Assembly (NCBI GenBank): GCA_027491415.1
Contig: JAOZFH010000018.1
Location: 16,856-80,855, forward strand
DNA from: Thermoproteota archaeon
GTDB lineage: Archaea > Korarchaeota > Korarchaeia > Korarchaeales > Korarchaeaceae
Reading direction: 5' to 3'
DNA: 64,000 bases
Part shown: one piece after another, positions 42,043 to 48,954 of the stretch
Layout of the letters: the number at the start of each line of letters is the position of its first letter
Position numbering within the stretch: position 1 is the stretch's first letter
Translations under genes and position numbers: made by a program
Notes under the pieces: model-generated
Database searches by the model: none
What the model was told of the DNA's origin: nothing
Seen by the model: the letters and a program-made list of their open reading frames with translations, nothing else

Positions 42043-42546
42043 TCACCTCTCGCCCCTCACCGTCACCTTCCCGACCCCGCGGCAGACGGACAGGACTAGG
42101 ACCTTCGGGAGGCCCTCGGGGATCACGACCTCTCCGCAGCGATAGATTCCCCTCACCCTGGACCTGAAGGTCTCCTCGTCGACGTCGTCCGCGAACTCGA
42201 GCCTCTTGATCCGGATCAGGACCAGCTCCCTGTCCGCCTCAAGCAGGTCCTTCCTCGTGAGGGTGAGCTCGTCTATGTCCTCTATGACGCGCCCAAGCCC
42301 CTCCAAGAAGCCCCTCATGAATTCGGCCGAAATGCCGATGGCCCCTCCGGGGAGGGGCGGCTCTCGGTCGTGGGGAAACATCGAGAGAAAGAGCTCCATG
42401 GACTGGTTGAGGAGCGTGCCGACATTTACCCCCATCCTCCTGGCCAGCCGACTCAGCCGCCTGTAGAGGGAGCGATCCACGCCCCGCACGGTGATCTGCC
42501 CGAACCTCCTCTCCTGGCGGCTCTCCCCGTTTCCCGCGCTGTGCAT
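42043..42546 (-). CDS. Ribbon-helix-helix regulator of the surface protein/ABC operon
   Basis: About 167 residues. The N terminus FGQITVRGVDRSLYRRLSRLARRMGVNVGTLLNQSMELFL is a ribbon-helix-helix DNA-binding unit. The remainder, from about residue 70, holds a helical linker and a beta-rich domain (KVLVLSVCRGVGKVTVRG). The leaderless ATG 42546 follows a TATA box about 36 nt upstream; a longer open frame to 42741 is not supported. An inverted repeat overlaps its start site, suggesting autoregulation of the four-gene operon. Confidence 0.8.
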   Translation of the reverse strand: MHSAGNGESRQERRFGQITVRGVDRSLYRRLSRLARRMGVNVGTLLNQSMELFLSMFPHDREPPLPGGAIGISAEFMRGFLEGLGRVIEDIDELTLTRKDLLEADRELVLIRIKRLEFADDVDEETFRSRVRGIYRCGEVVIPEGLPKVLVLSVCRGVGKVTVRGER

Positions 42547-42586
42547 TTGTGATCGGATGTAGTGCAAATGTAATGCGTATATAAAT
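42544..42586 (-). promoter_or_regulatory. TATA box and inverted repeat upstream of the RHH gene
   Basis: On the minus strand ATTTATATAC (42577-42586) is the TATA element. CATTTG (42544-42549) and CAAATG (42565-42570) form an inverted repeat with 15 nt between arms that covers the predicted start site and the start codon. Confidence 0.5.
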
Positions 42587-42744
42587 GACGCAGCCGGGCC
42601 ACCTGGTCGAGCTGGTGCGAAGGGGGACGAGCGGCGCTGAGGCCGACGCGATCGACCTCGCCGGGGCCACGACCTCTCGCCCGCGGAGCGTCTGGCGGAG
42701 GGGACTCTCGACCTCCTGCTAGATCTGGGAGGTCCTCGCAACCG

Positions 42745-42751
42745 TTATATA
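42745..42751 (+). promoter_or_regulatory. TATA element for tRNA-Trp
   Basis: TTATATA, 27-33 nt upstream of the first tRNA nucleotide. Confidence 0.65.
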
Positions 42752-42794
42752 CTGCCTGGCCCCAGAGGGCGTGCGGTGGGGCCGTGGCCCAGCC

Positions 42795-42833
42795 AGGTGG
42801 CCTCCCGATGATAAGGCCGAGGTCGCCCTGGAA
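42795..42833 (+). other. Noncanonical 39-nt intron in the D loop of tRNA-Trp
   Basis: A bulge-helix-bulge can be drawn: central helix 42789-42792 with 42828-42831 (CCAG/CTGG), bulges 42793-42795 and 42832-42834, and a 9-bp inner helix 42796-42804 with 42819-42827. Cuts after the second bulge base restore AGCC-AGGTCA. The outer helix is weak, so this is a relaxed motif. Confidence 0.8.
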
Positions 42834-42855
42834 AGGTCAGGGCGGCGGGCTCCAG

Positions 42856-42877
42856 TCGGTGGAGCACTGAGGGGGAG
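42856..42877 (+). other. Canonical 22-nt intron after anticodon position 37 of tRNA-Trp
   Basis: It sits between positions 37 and 38. Central helix 42850-42853 with 42872-42875 (CTCC/GGGG, one G-U), bulges 42854-42856 and 42876-42878. It is far too short to hold the C/D-box guide found in haloarchaeal tRNA-Trp introns. Confidence 0.85.
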
Positions 42878-42919
42878 ACCCGTAGGACGTGGGTTCAAAT
42901 CCCACCGGCCCCACCACGC

Positions 42920-42937
42920 TTTTCTGCCCGTTTTTGG
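42920..42937 (+). terminator. T-rich terminator after tRNA-Trp
   Basis: Two T runs (TTTT and TTTTT) begin 4 nt after the encoded CCA. Confidence 0.55.
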
Positions 42938-42982
42938 GCTCTCTTATTTCTTATCTTCTCGCTTGGGCCATTCTCCGGGCGA

Positions 42983-43243
42983 TTAGATGCGGCAGGTACG
43001 CCGACCCAAGGGCAACGAGCCCCGGAGGAGGGCTCCAGCAAGCAGCGCGGCAACCCTGAGGCTCTCAGTCGGGTTGAAGACGTCCCAGACGATCATCATT
43101 GCCAAGAAGGCTGCCGATGGAGCCAGCGTGAGGAAAGTCCCAAAAACTACGTTGAGGTCACGCTGAGGGCCTACCCAGCGATCGTATGGCCAGGCGAGCC
43201 GATCTGGATGGAGGCCTTCGCCCCCGTGGCGATCCCGCCTCAA
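42983..43243 (-). CDS. Possible small membrane protein
   Basis: An 86-codon frame directly behind the DUF835 gene on the same strand. The first 30 residues are unconvincing, but VVFGTFLTLAPSAAFLAMMIVW and SLRVAALLAGALLRG look like two membrane helices. It may be a short real gene starting internally, or a degenerate remnant. Confidence 0.3.
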   Translation of the reverse strand: MRRDRHGGEGLHPDRLAWPYDRWVGPQRDLNVVFGTFLTLAPSAAFLAMMIVWDVFNPTESLRVAALLAGALLRGSLPLGRRTCRI

Positions 43244-43246
43244 CCC

Positions 43247-44650
43247 CTAGGTCAGGTCGATTATGTTCGTGGCGAGGCTCCTCAGCAGGTTGACCAGCTT
43301 CGGGTCGTGGGCCTCCGGCGGCAGGACTATCACCACCACGGAATCGTGAGCGGCCAGCTGGTCGATCATCGCCCTGAGGAGCCTGTAGGTGCTCTCCCCA
43401 CCCAGGAGAACCAGCAGGCCGGTGGTGTCCTCGACGATCACAGCCAGCCTGTCTCCCTCCTCCCTGGCCCTGGATATCATCCCCAGGATTACGGCCGGAT
43501 CCGCCCCTATCTCGAACTCCCCCACCCCGACCTGCTTAGGCGGTCCCATCCTGCCGGCGGAGACGTAGAGAGCGAGCGAGGCGTGCTTGGCGATCTTGGG
43601 GGCCGCGGGGGATGACCTCCTCCCTATCAGCACGACCCTGTACCCCTCCGACTCCAGGTGGGAGGCCAGGTCCTCGAGCGCATCGGCGTAGCCCCTCATT
43701 GTGGAGACCTCGAACAGGATGACCCTCCCGGAGAACGTCCCCAGGCGGCTCCACTCGTCCGGACGCCTGGACCTGATTGGCCCCACCTCTGGCAGGCCCA
43801 AGGGCCGGGTAACTTCGGGGAGCGGAGGCCTGAGAGCCGTCGTGCCGTACAGGTAGTAGGCGACCAGCGCGAGCGCCAACCCCAGGGCCACGGCGGCGCT
43901 CCCGCTCACCCCGACGATTCTCACGACGTGGGGGATGATCAGCGTGTCGTCCAGCGTGGTGAAGACGCTGGCGGCGGCCCCCAGGTACAGCGCGCCGGAG
44001 CCGCACCTCAGCAGCCACCTGGCCGGGTAGCCGGACCTCCTCGACTCCAGCAGGAGCCTCGTGCCCAGGACGGCGTCGAACGCGAGGTTGATTATGTCGA
44101 ACGGGACCTCCCCCAGCTTGGGTTCGGGCATCGTCGGCCACTCCCACGGCCTCTGGGCGATAACCACTGCAGTCAGGAATGCGAGCCAGCCGACGAGCAC
44201 CAGCAGGGGGTCCACCCGCGGGGTCGCCCTCTTGGCCGTTAGCCCACTCGTTAGGTCGGTCAGGTAGCTCGCGAGGCTCCAGCCAGCCACGAGCGTTGCC
44301 AGCACCGTGCACCCGAGCTTGTAGAAGTGCACGATGGGCGGAACCTCGAAGACCGTCTCTACTACGTCCAGCCAGCCGAACATCACCATCACGCTCAGGC
44401 CCGCCAGGACTCCCCTCCAGTGCCCCGACAGGAGCGCCTCGACCTTCGACTTCCAGGCCGTGTAGAGGAGCGAAGTGAAGGCCATTGCCCCTAGGAGGCC
44501 GATAAACCTCAGGAGGAACTCAGCCTGGGTGAGGGGGCGGAGGCTCCACTGGCGAGATGTGGCGGCGACGACGATGGCCCCTAAGGCGATCCAGATGGCA
44601 GCGAGGGCCTCCTGAACTGAGAGCCGCAGGCCCCTACCCTCCTCGTTCAA
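43247..44650 (-). CDS. 7TM membrane protein with C-terminal DUF835 domain, copy 2
   Basis: A 467-residue full-length paralog of the protein at 20895. About seven helices span residues 12-280, ending in LVAYYLYGTT. The loop LTAKRATPRV matches LTAKRGVPRV of copy 1. The C-terminal DUF835 domain has VILFEVSTM, RVVLIGRRS, VSAGRMGPPK, PAVILGMISR, LAVIVEDTTGLLVLLGG and YRLLRAMIDQL. The start appears to be TTG 44650. It is divergent from cofE copy 2, reproducing the arrangement of copy 1. Likely a membrane sensor whose DUF835 head contacts a cytosolic partner; function inferred only. Confidence 0.82.
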   Translation of the reverse strand: MNEEGRGLRLSVQEALAAIWIALGAIVVAATSRQWSLRPLTQAEFLLRFIGLLGAMAFTSLLYTAWKSKVEALLSGHWRGVLAGLSVMVMFGWLDVVETVFEVPPIVHFYKLGCTVLATLVAGWSLASYLTDLTSGLTAKRATPRVDPLLVLVGWLAFLTAVVIAQRPWEWPTMPEPKLGEVPFDIINLAFDAVLGTRLLLESRRSGYPARWLLRCGSGALYLGAAASVFTTLDDTLIIPHVVRIVGVSGSAAVALGLALALVAYYLYGTTALRPPLPEVTRPLGLPEVGPIRSRRPDEWSRLGTFSGRVILFEVSTMRGYADALEDLASHLESEGYRVVLIGRRSSPAAPKIAKHASLALYVSAGRMGPPKQVGVGEFEIGADPAVILGMISRAREEGDRLAVIVEDTTGLLVLLGGESTYRLLRAMIDQLAAHDSVVVIVLPPEAHDPKLVNLLRSLATNIIDLT

Positions 44651-44782
44651 CGCCTAAACACCCGTCTACGGTTTCTTCGTGGGCACCCGAGGCCCCCCCA
44701 TAAAAGTGATAGGTCGGTTAGGCTTTCGAACCCGGCCGCCGCTACGTTCGCCCCTCCTGTCCGGAAAAAACGCCGCGGTCAG

Positions 44783-44790
44783 ATTAAATT
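44783..44790 (+). promoter_or_regulatory. TATA element for cofE copy 2
   Basis: ATTAAATT, 24-31 nt before ATG 44814; this argues against a far longer open frame beginning at 44679. Confidence 0.55.
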
Positions 44791-44813
44791 CCGAGCCGAG
44801 AGTGCGTCGCCTA

Positions 44814-45728
44814 ATGAGATCTCCCTCCAAGGAGGATTCTCACCCCGCGGATGTCAGGATGATCGGGCTCAGGCTCCCTCGGGTTTTGGAGGGAGATGAC
44901 CTGGCCGGGCTCATCGTCCAGGCCGCAGGTGAGGTTGGAGAGAGGCTCGAGGACGGAGACGTGCTCGTGGTGGCGAGCAAGGTGGTCTCTCGCGCCAAGG
45001 GATACGTCGTGAAGCCAGGGGAGGTCAAGCCGAGTATCAGGAGCAAGCTGTTGGCGTGGCTGACAGGCCGAGAGCCCTGGGAGGTCGAGCTGATCAGGGA
45101 GAGGGGAAGCCTCGCGTTCATCATGCCCTTCTCTAAGGCCACCAGGGGGACGGGCTTCCCGGAGAGGTTCGCGGTTGACCCGGAAGAAGCCAGGAAGATG
45201 GTGGAGTCCGCCGGGGATGTCATGCTCATGAGAGCCAGGGGGCTGACCCTCGTCGACGCTGGGATGGACTACTCCAACTGCCCCGAGGGCCACGTCTGCC
45301 TGCTGCCGACAGATCCGGATGAGGAGGCCCGAGAGATAGCCGACCGCATAAGGGAACTCACGGGCGCCAGGGTGGGGGTCGTGATCTCTGACACGGAGTT
45401 TCAGCCCATGAAGATCGGCTCCATCGACGTGGCGGTGGGGGTCGCCAACGTCTTTCCGATCCGCAGGAGGTTCGGGGCCAGAGACTACTTTGGAAGGCCG
45501 AAGTTCGGGGGAGACGACTCCGTGGCCGACGAGCTCGCGGCCGCGGCGGCCCTGCTCATGGGGCAGGCCGACGAGGGCATACCCGTCGTGCTGTTCAAGG
45601 GGTTAGATGTTGAGATGGACGAAGAGGCCAGCTCCGAGGATTGGATAGCCCCCAGCGGGAAGGTGACCCGGGTCATTATCGTAGGGGCCCTAAAGACGCT
45701 GATCGCAAAGCTCCTGAGGCTGGCTTAG
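44814..45728 (+). CDS. cofE: Coenzyme F420:L-glutamate ligase family protein, copy 2
   Basis: About 304 residues, homologous along its length to copy 1. Shared blocks are DGDVLVVASKVVSRAKG, PFSKATRGTGFPERF, DAGMDYSNCPEG, ELTGARVGVVISDTE, FGRPKFGGDDSVADELAAAAALLMGQ and a similar C-terminal tail ending KTLIAKLLRLA. Both copies share the extra RGTGFPE segment, so they form one subfamily distinct from the Archaeoglobus-type enzyme. Leaderless ATG. Divergent from DUF835 copy 2 with 163 nt between starts. No other F420 biosynthesis gene is in the window, so ligation to F420-0 is likely but unproven. Confidence 0.85.
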   Translation: MRSPSKEDSHPADVRMIGLRLPRVLEGDDLAGLIVQAAGEVGERLEDGDVLVVASKVVSRAKGYVVKPGEVKPSIRSKLLAWLTGREPWEVELIRERGSLAFIMPFSKATRGTGFPERFAVDPEEARKMVESAGDVMLMRARGLTLVDAGMDYSNCPEGHVCLLPTDPDEEAREIADRIRELTGARVGVVISDTEFQPMKIGSIDVAVGVANVFPIRRRFGARDYFGRPKFGGDDSVADELAAAAALLMGQADEGIPVVLFKGLDVEMDEEASSEDWIAPSGKVTRVIIVGALKTLIAKLLRLA

Positions 45729-45750
45729 TCGACGAGCGGGACGACCTCAG

Positions 45751-45758
45751 TTAATTAG
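45751..45758 (+). promoter_or_regulatory. TATA element for the TtuA-like gene
   Basis: TTAATTAG, about 20-30 nt before tandem ATG codons at 45778 and 45781. Confidence 0.5.
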
Positions 45759-45777
45759 AGGGCGGCAGCGGCCGCCC

Positions 45778-46719
45778 ATGATGGCGACCGAGCGCTGCTT
45801 GTACTGCGAGAGACCCGGGGAGCACTTCGTCCCGAACCTCGGCGGCAGGGTCTGCACCGAGCACTTCCTGAGGTACTTCAGGAAGAGGGTGAGGAGGGTC
45901 CTCAGGAGGGTGGGCAGGGGCAAGAGGGTGCTCGTCGGCGTCTCCGGCGGGAAGGACTCTGTGGCAGCCCTCTACGCGCTTGCGGAGATGGCCGACGAGT
46001 TCTCCCTGGAGATAGGGGCCCTAATGATAGATGTGGGCGTGCCAGGCAACGAGGCGTGCGTCGAGGTGTTCGGGAGGGCGGTCTCGGAAGTCGGGGCCAG
46101 GAGGCACCTCGTCTCGCTGAGGGACGACCTCGGCATCAGGGTGCCGGACGACCCCTCATTCGCCTGCGTGGTCTGCGGGACCGTTACGAGGTACGTCCTT
46201 AACAGGGTGGCCCACGAGGCGGGCTACGACTACGTCGCGACGGGACACAACCTGGACGACATGGCCTACTTCGCCCTCAACAACATGATCACCCACAACA
46301 TCGCTTACCTTCGATCCCTCGACTCGGTCACGCCGCCCATCCCCGAGCTCAAGCTGGTCGGGAGGGTGAGGCCCCTCTTCTGGCTCAGCGACGCCGACGC
46401 CGAGACGTACGTGAGGATCATCGGAGCCCCGAGGTGCTCCACTAAGTGCCCACACGAGGGCCAGGACAAGCAGGCTCTCGTAAAGCCCCTCCTCAACGAC
46501 CTCCGCTCGCTCTGGCCCACCAGCATCGTGAACTTCGTCGACTCGATGAGGGAGCTGGCCAGAATGGCTGGCCTGCTGGGGGAGAAGATGGAGGGATTCA
46601 GAGAGTGCGTCAGGTGCGGCTACCCGAGCAGAACGGAGGTGTGCTCGTTCTGCAGGCTGGTAGAGAAGCTGGGGGGCAGGGTCCCGAGCAGGCTGGTCGG
46701 TGGCGAGTCAAGGGGTTAA
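45778..46719 (+). CDS. TtuA/Ncs6-family tRNA thiolation enzyme
   Basis: A 313-residue protein of the TtuA group. An N-terminal zinc finger (CLYCERPGEHFV, then VCTEHF) is followed by the PP-loop VSGGKDSVAALYAL (near residue 55), a CVVCG pair, GHNLDDMA and RCSTKC, the cysteines that hold the [4Fe-4S] cluster. A C-terminal zinc finger CGYPSRTEVCSFC completes the family layout. It adenylates and thiolates uridine of tRNA. The usual sulfur donor is a ubiquitin-like carrier; none is adjacent, but the next gene encodes a zinc ribbon with an acidic tail ending near a GG. Confidence 0.9.
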   Translation: MMATERCLYCERPGEHFVPNLGGRVCTEHFLRYFRKRVRRVLRRVGRGKRVLVGVSGGKDSVAALYALAEMADEFSLEIGALMIDVGVPGNEACVEVFGRAVSEVGARRHLVSLRDDLGIRVPDDPSFACVVCGTVTRYVLNRVAHEAGYDYVATGHNLDDMAYFALNNMITHNIAYLRSLDSVTPPIPELKLVGRVRPLFWLSDADAETYVRIIGAPRCSTKCPHEGQDKQALVKPLLNDLRSLWPTSIVNFVDSMRELARMAGLLGEKMEGFRECVRCGYPSRTEVCSFCRLVEKLGGRVPSRLVGGESRG

Positions 46720-46720
46720 T

Positions 46721-46726
46721 TTTATA
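46721..46726 (+). promoter_or_regulatory. TATA element for the acidic zinc-ribbon gene
   Basis: TTTATA, 25-30 nt before ATG 46751; overlaps the stop region of the TtuA-like gene. Confidence 0.55.
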
Positions 46727-46750
46727 CCACCATCGGACGCGGGTCCGGAA

Positions 46751-47044
46751 ATGCGTGAGGTCGAGTGTCCCATCTGCGGGGCCAGGATCCCGGTTGGGTC
46801 CCCCGACTTTCAGGGCGAGGTGGAGTGCCCTGACTGCGGAGCGCGGCTCTTTGTCGTTATTGAAGGGGGCTCTGTTCGGCTGATTGAACTCCGGGAGGAG
46901 GAACTCGAGTTTGAGGAGGAAGAGCTCGAGCTTTCGGAACTTGAGGCCGAGGTAGAGGGACTGGAGCTTGAGGATGACCTTGAGCCGGAGGATGTCGACC
47001 TGGAGGACCTCGAGGAGCTGGATGAAGGGTTGGGGGGCTTCTGA
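46751..47044 (+). CDS. LysW-like zinc ribbon with long acidic tail
   Basis: A 97-residue protein. Residues 1-40 form a zinc ribbon with CPICGARIPV and CPDCGARLFVV, as in the amino-group carrier LysW. The remaining 55 residues are almost purely Glu, Asp and Leu and end in DEGLGGF. True LysW is about 54 residues with a C-terminal EDWGE, so this is not a standard amino-group carrier. The tail may be a binding surface that mimics nucleic acid. It has its own leaderless promoter behind the TtuA-like gene. Confidence 0.82.
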   Translation: MREVECPICGARIPVGSPDFQGEVECPDCGARLFVVIEGGSVRLIELREEELEFEEEELELSELEAEVEGLELEDDLEPEDVDLEDLEELDEGLGGF

Positions 47045-47059
47045 CCGGGTCGGAGTGGG

Positions 47060-48127
47060 GTGGTAACCCTGCCCTTGATCGAGGCGCCCGGGTCGATGAG
47101 GCTGGGCCTCAAGGTCCCCCCTGGGTGGTACGACCTCCACGTGCACACGAGGTGGTCGAGGGACTCCCCCTCAAGACCCGCGTCCATCGCGAAGTGGGCC
47201 AAGAGGAGGGGCCTCGCTGGCCTGGCCGTGACCGACCACGGAGAGACCCTTGGCTACAGGGAAGTGTGTAGGGCTGCCGAGAGGTTCGGACTCGCGGTGA
47301 TCCCCGGGGAGGAGATCAAGACTTCGAGGGGGGAGATCATCGGGCTCAACCTCTCGGACTGGGTTAGGCAGAACATGGATCCCCTCGAAACCGCCGACGA
47401 GATCGTGGAGCACGGAGGTCTCATCACCGTCCCGCACCCAGGGGACTGGACTAGAAAGAACGCCATGAGCGCGGCCACGGTTAGGGAGATATCCCACAAG
47501 ATACACGCCCTGGAGGCGTCCAACTCTAGATCCCCGATGGAGTCTAATAGGCGAGCTCAGAGGCTGGCCGCCGAGCTCGGCCTCCCCTGGACGGGCGGCA
47601 GCGACGGTCACCTGGCGCTTGAGGTTGGGAGGTCGGCGGTTCTGATCGGCGATGGCGGCCAGGTGGTGGCGCTCAAGATGCCCAGGATGAGCGGGGCCCT
47701 CCTCGCCCCGATATCCCACGCTGTGAAGCTCTTGAAGCACAGGCTGGCCAGACTGCCGGATTTCGTTCACGACGCGTCAAAGGCATTCCCCTCCGGCATT
47801 TCCGCCGCCGTAGCCACTCCGCCTGGGTGGGAAATCTGGCTCGTCTCCGGGGGCAGGGCCTTCATGGTCGGGGCCCACGGAGGCAAGACTCGCATCCTGA
47901 GAGAGGCCTCCTTAGATGAGTTAGAGGATCCAGTTGCGCTCTGGACCTCCGGCGCCCCTGGAGGCTGGAGGAAGTTGTCGCTGGTAGGCTGGCCAGGCGA
48001 CTCGGGACTTGCCGTCGTGGACTGCCACGAGTCTAAGGTGACGCACTTGGTGATCCGCAGGGGGTCGGAGGTCGTCCCGCTCCCGACCCGCGGCCTCCGA
48101 CTCGCTGAGTTCAAGCCGTCCGCTTGA
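47060..48127 (+). CDS. PHP-domain phosphoesterase-like protein
   Basis: A 355-residue protein. The PHP motifs are YDLHVHTRWSRDS, VTDHGETLGY, VIPGEEIKTSRGEIIGL, TVPHPGDW and GGSDGHLALEVG, which supply the metal-binding His and Asp residues. Residues after about 215 form a helical segment and then a beta-rich domain (WEIWLVSGGRAFMVGAHGG) not seen in short PHP proteins. It probably hydrolyses a phosphoester; substrate unknown. GTG start 16 nt after the acidic zinc-ribbon gene. Confidence 0.85.
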   Translation: MVTLPLIEAPGSMRLGLKVPPGWYDLHVHTRWSRDSPSRPASIAKWAKRRGLAGLAVTDHGETLGYREVCRAAERFGLAVIPGEEIKTSRGEIIGLNLSDWVRQNMDPLETADEIVEHGGLITVPHPGDWTRKNAMSAATVREISHKIHALEASNSRSPMESNRRAQRLAAELGLPWTGGSDGHLALEVGRSAVLIGDGGQVVALKMPRMSGALLAPISHAVKLLKHRLARLPDFVHDASKAFPSGISAAVATPPGWEIWLVSGGRAFMVGAHGGKTRILREASLDELEDPVALWTSGAPGGWRKLSLVGWPGDSGLAVVDCHESKVTHLVIRRGSEVVPLPTRGLRLAEFKPSA

Positions 48128-48145
48128 TGATGGAGTGGTAGCAAC

Positions 48146-48152
48146 ATATTTA
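48146..48152 (+). promoter_or_regulatory. TATA element for the TatD gene
   Basis: ATATTTA, 24-30 nt before ATG 48176, which supports that start over an upstream in-frame GTG at 48161. Confidence 0.55.
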
Positions 48153-48175
48153 CCCCTCGCGTGCGCGAAATCGGG

Positions 48176-48943
48176 ATGCCGTCGCTGAGGCTGTTCGACG
48201 CGCACTGCCACTTGGAGGACCCCTCCTTCGACGACGACAGGTGGGAGGTCATCGACAGGGCCGTCAAGGCCGGCGTGATCGGAATGGTCTCGTCCTCGCT
48301 GGACAGCTCGGATGCGGAGAAGGCCCTTAGGCTCTTCCTCCCAACCAACGTCGTTCACATCTCTCTGGGCCTCGACCCCAGGGACGTGGACGACGAGACC
48401 GAGATTAAAGCCGTCGAGAGGCTCATCTTGGAGAACGAGAAGGACATCGTCGCGGTGGGGGAGGTGGGGATGGACTACAGGATAGCCAAGCAGGAGTCCG
48501 TCAGGAAGAGGCAAGAGGAGGTGTTCAGGAGGTTCATCCGACTCGCAGAGGAGATAGACAAGCCCATCGTCGTGCACAGCCTGTGGGCTCAGAGGCCGGT
48601 CTTGAGGGTCCTAGAGGACGAGGGCGCCACGAGGGTTGTACTCCACGCCTTCGGTGGATCTCAGAGGGACGTGAGAACGGCGGTAGAGAGGGGGTGGTAT
48701 GTGAGCATAGCCACCAACGTAACAAGGAGCGCCAACGTGCAGAAGGTAGCCGAGGCTACGCCCATTGAGTACATGGTCCTAGAGAGCGACTCTCCGGTTC
48801 TGAGCCCAGACTCCAGGGGAAGAAACGAGCCGGCAAACCTGGTTAAGTCGGCGAAGTTCCTGGCCAAGCTGAAGGGTATGAAGCCAGCAGAGCTCGCCGA
48901 AGTAACGACCACGAACGCCATGGAGGTATACGGCCTGAGGTAG
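48176..48943 (+). CDS. TatD-family metal-dependent hydrolase
   Basis: About 255 residues. Metal-binding motifs are FDAHCHLEDPSF, GEVGMDYRI, PIVVHSLWA, LHAFGG and LESDSPVLSPD, the TatD order. Bacterial and eukaryotic TatD proteins are DNA 3'-exonucleases with repair and RNA roles. The start is a leaderless ATG. The trm5-like gene follows after 11 nt. Confidence 0.9.
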   Translation: MPSLRLFDAHCHLEDPSFDDDRWEVIDRAVKAGVIGMVSSSLDSSDAEKALRLFLPTNVVHISLGLDPRDVDDETEIKAVERLILENEKDIVAVGEVGMDYRIAKQESVRKRQEEVFRRFIRLAEEIDKPIVVHSLWAQRPVLRVLEDEGATRVVLHAFGGSQRDVRTAVERGWYVSIATNVTRSANVQKVAEATPIEYMVLESDSPVLSPDSRGRNEPANLVKSAKFLAKLKGMKPAELAEVTTTNAMEVYGLR

Positions 48944-48954
48944 GTCCATGGGGA

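Larger units (their letters stand above)
42778..42916 (+). tRNA. tRNA-Trp (CCA) with two introns
   Basis: Removing 42795-42833 and 42856-42877 leaves 78 nt with a full cloverleaf and an encoded CCA. Acceptor stem 42778-42784 pairs with 42906-42912 (GGGGCCG/CGGCCCC), discriminator A at 42913. D stem 42787-42790 pairs with 42840-42843 (GCCC/GGGC) around a loop AGCCAGGTCA holding G18-G19. Anticodon stem 42845-42849 pairs with 42879-42883, and the loop reads CTCCAGA with anticodon CCA at 42852-42854. T stem 42889-42893 pairs with 42901-42905 around TTCAAAT. Variable loop AGGAC. The gene stands alone, with its own TATA box and a T-rich terminator. Confidence 0.93.

Noticed and set aside
42838..42865. 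GCTCCA-GTCGG-TGGAGC hairpin read as a D arm of a second tRNA
   Set aside because: No acceptor stem fits it. The same bases explain the anticodon loop CTCCAG plus the start of the intron of tRNA-Trp, and all other arms then pair.
46610..47202. Minus-strand Ser-rich frames opposite the acidic zinc-ribbon gene
   Set aside because: The Ser/Leu-rich product is the antisense of Glu/Asp/Leu codons; the plus strand has CxxC pairs and a promoter.
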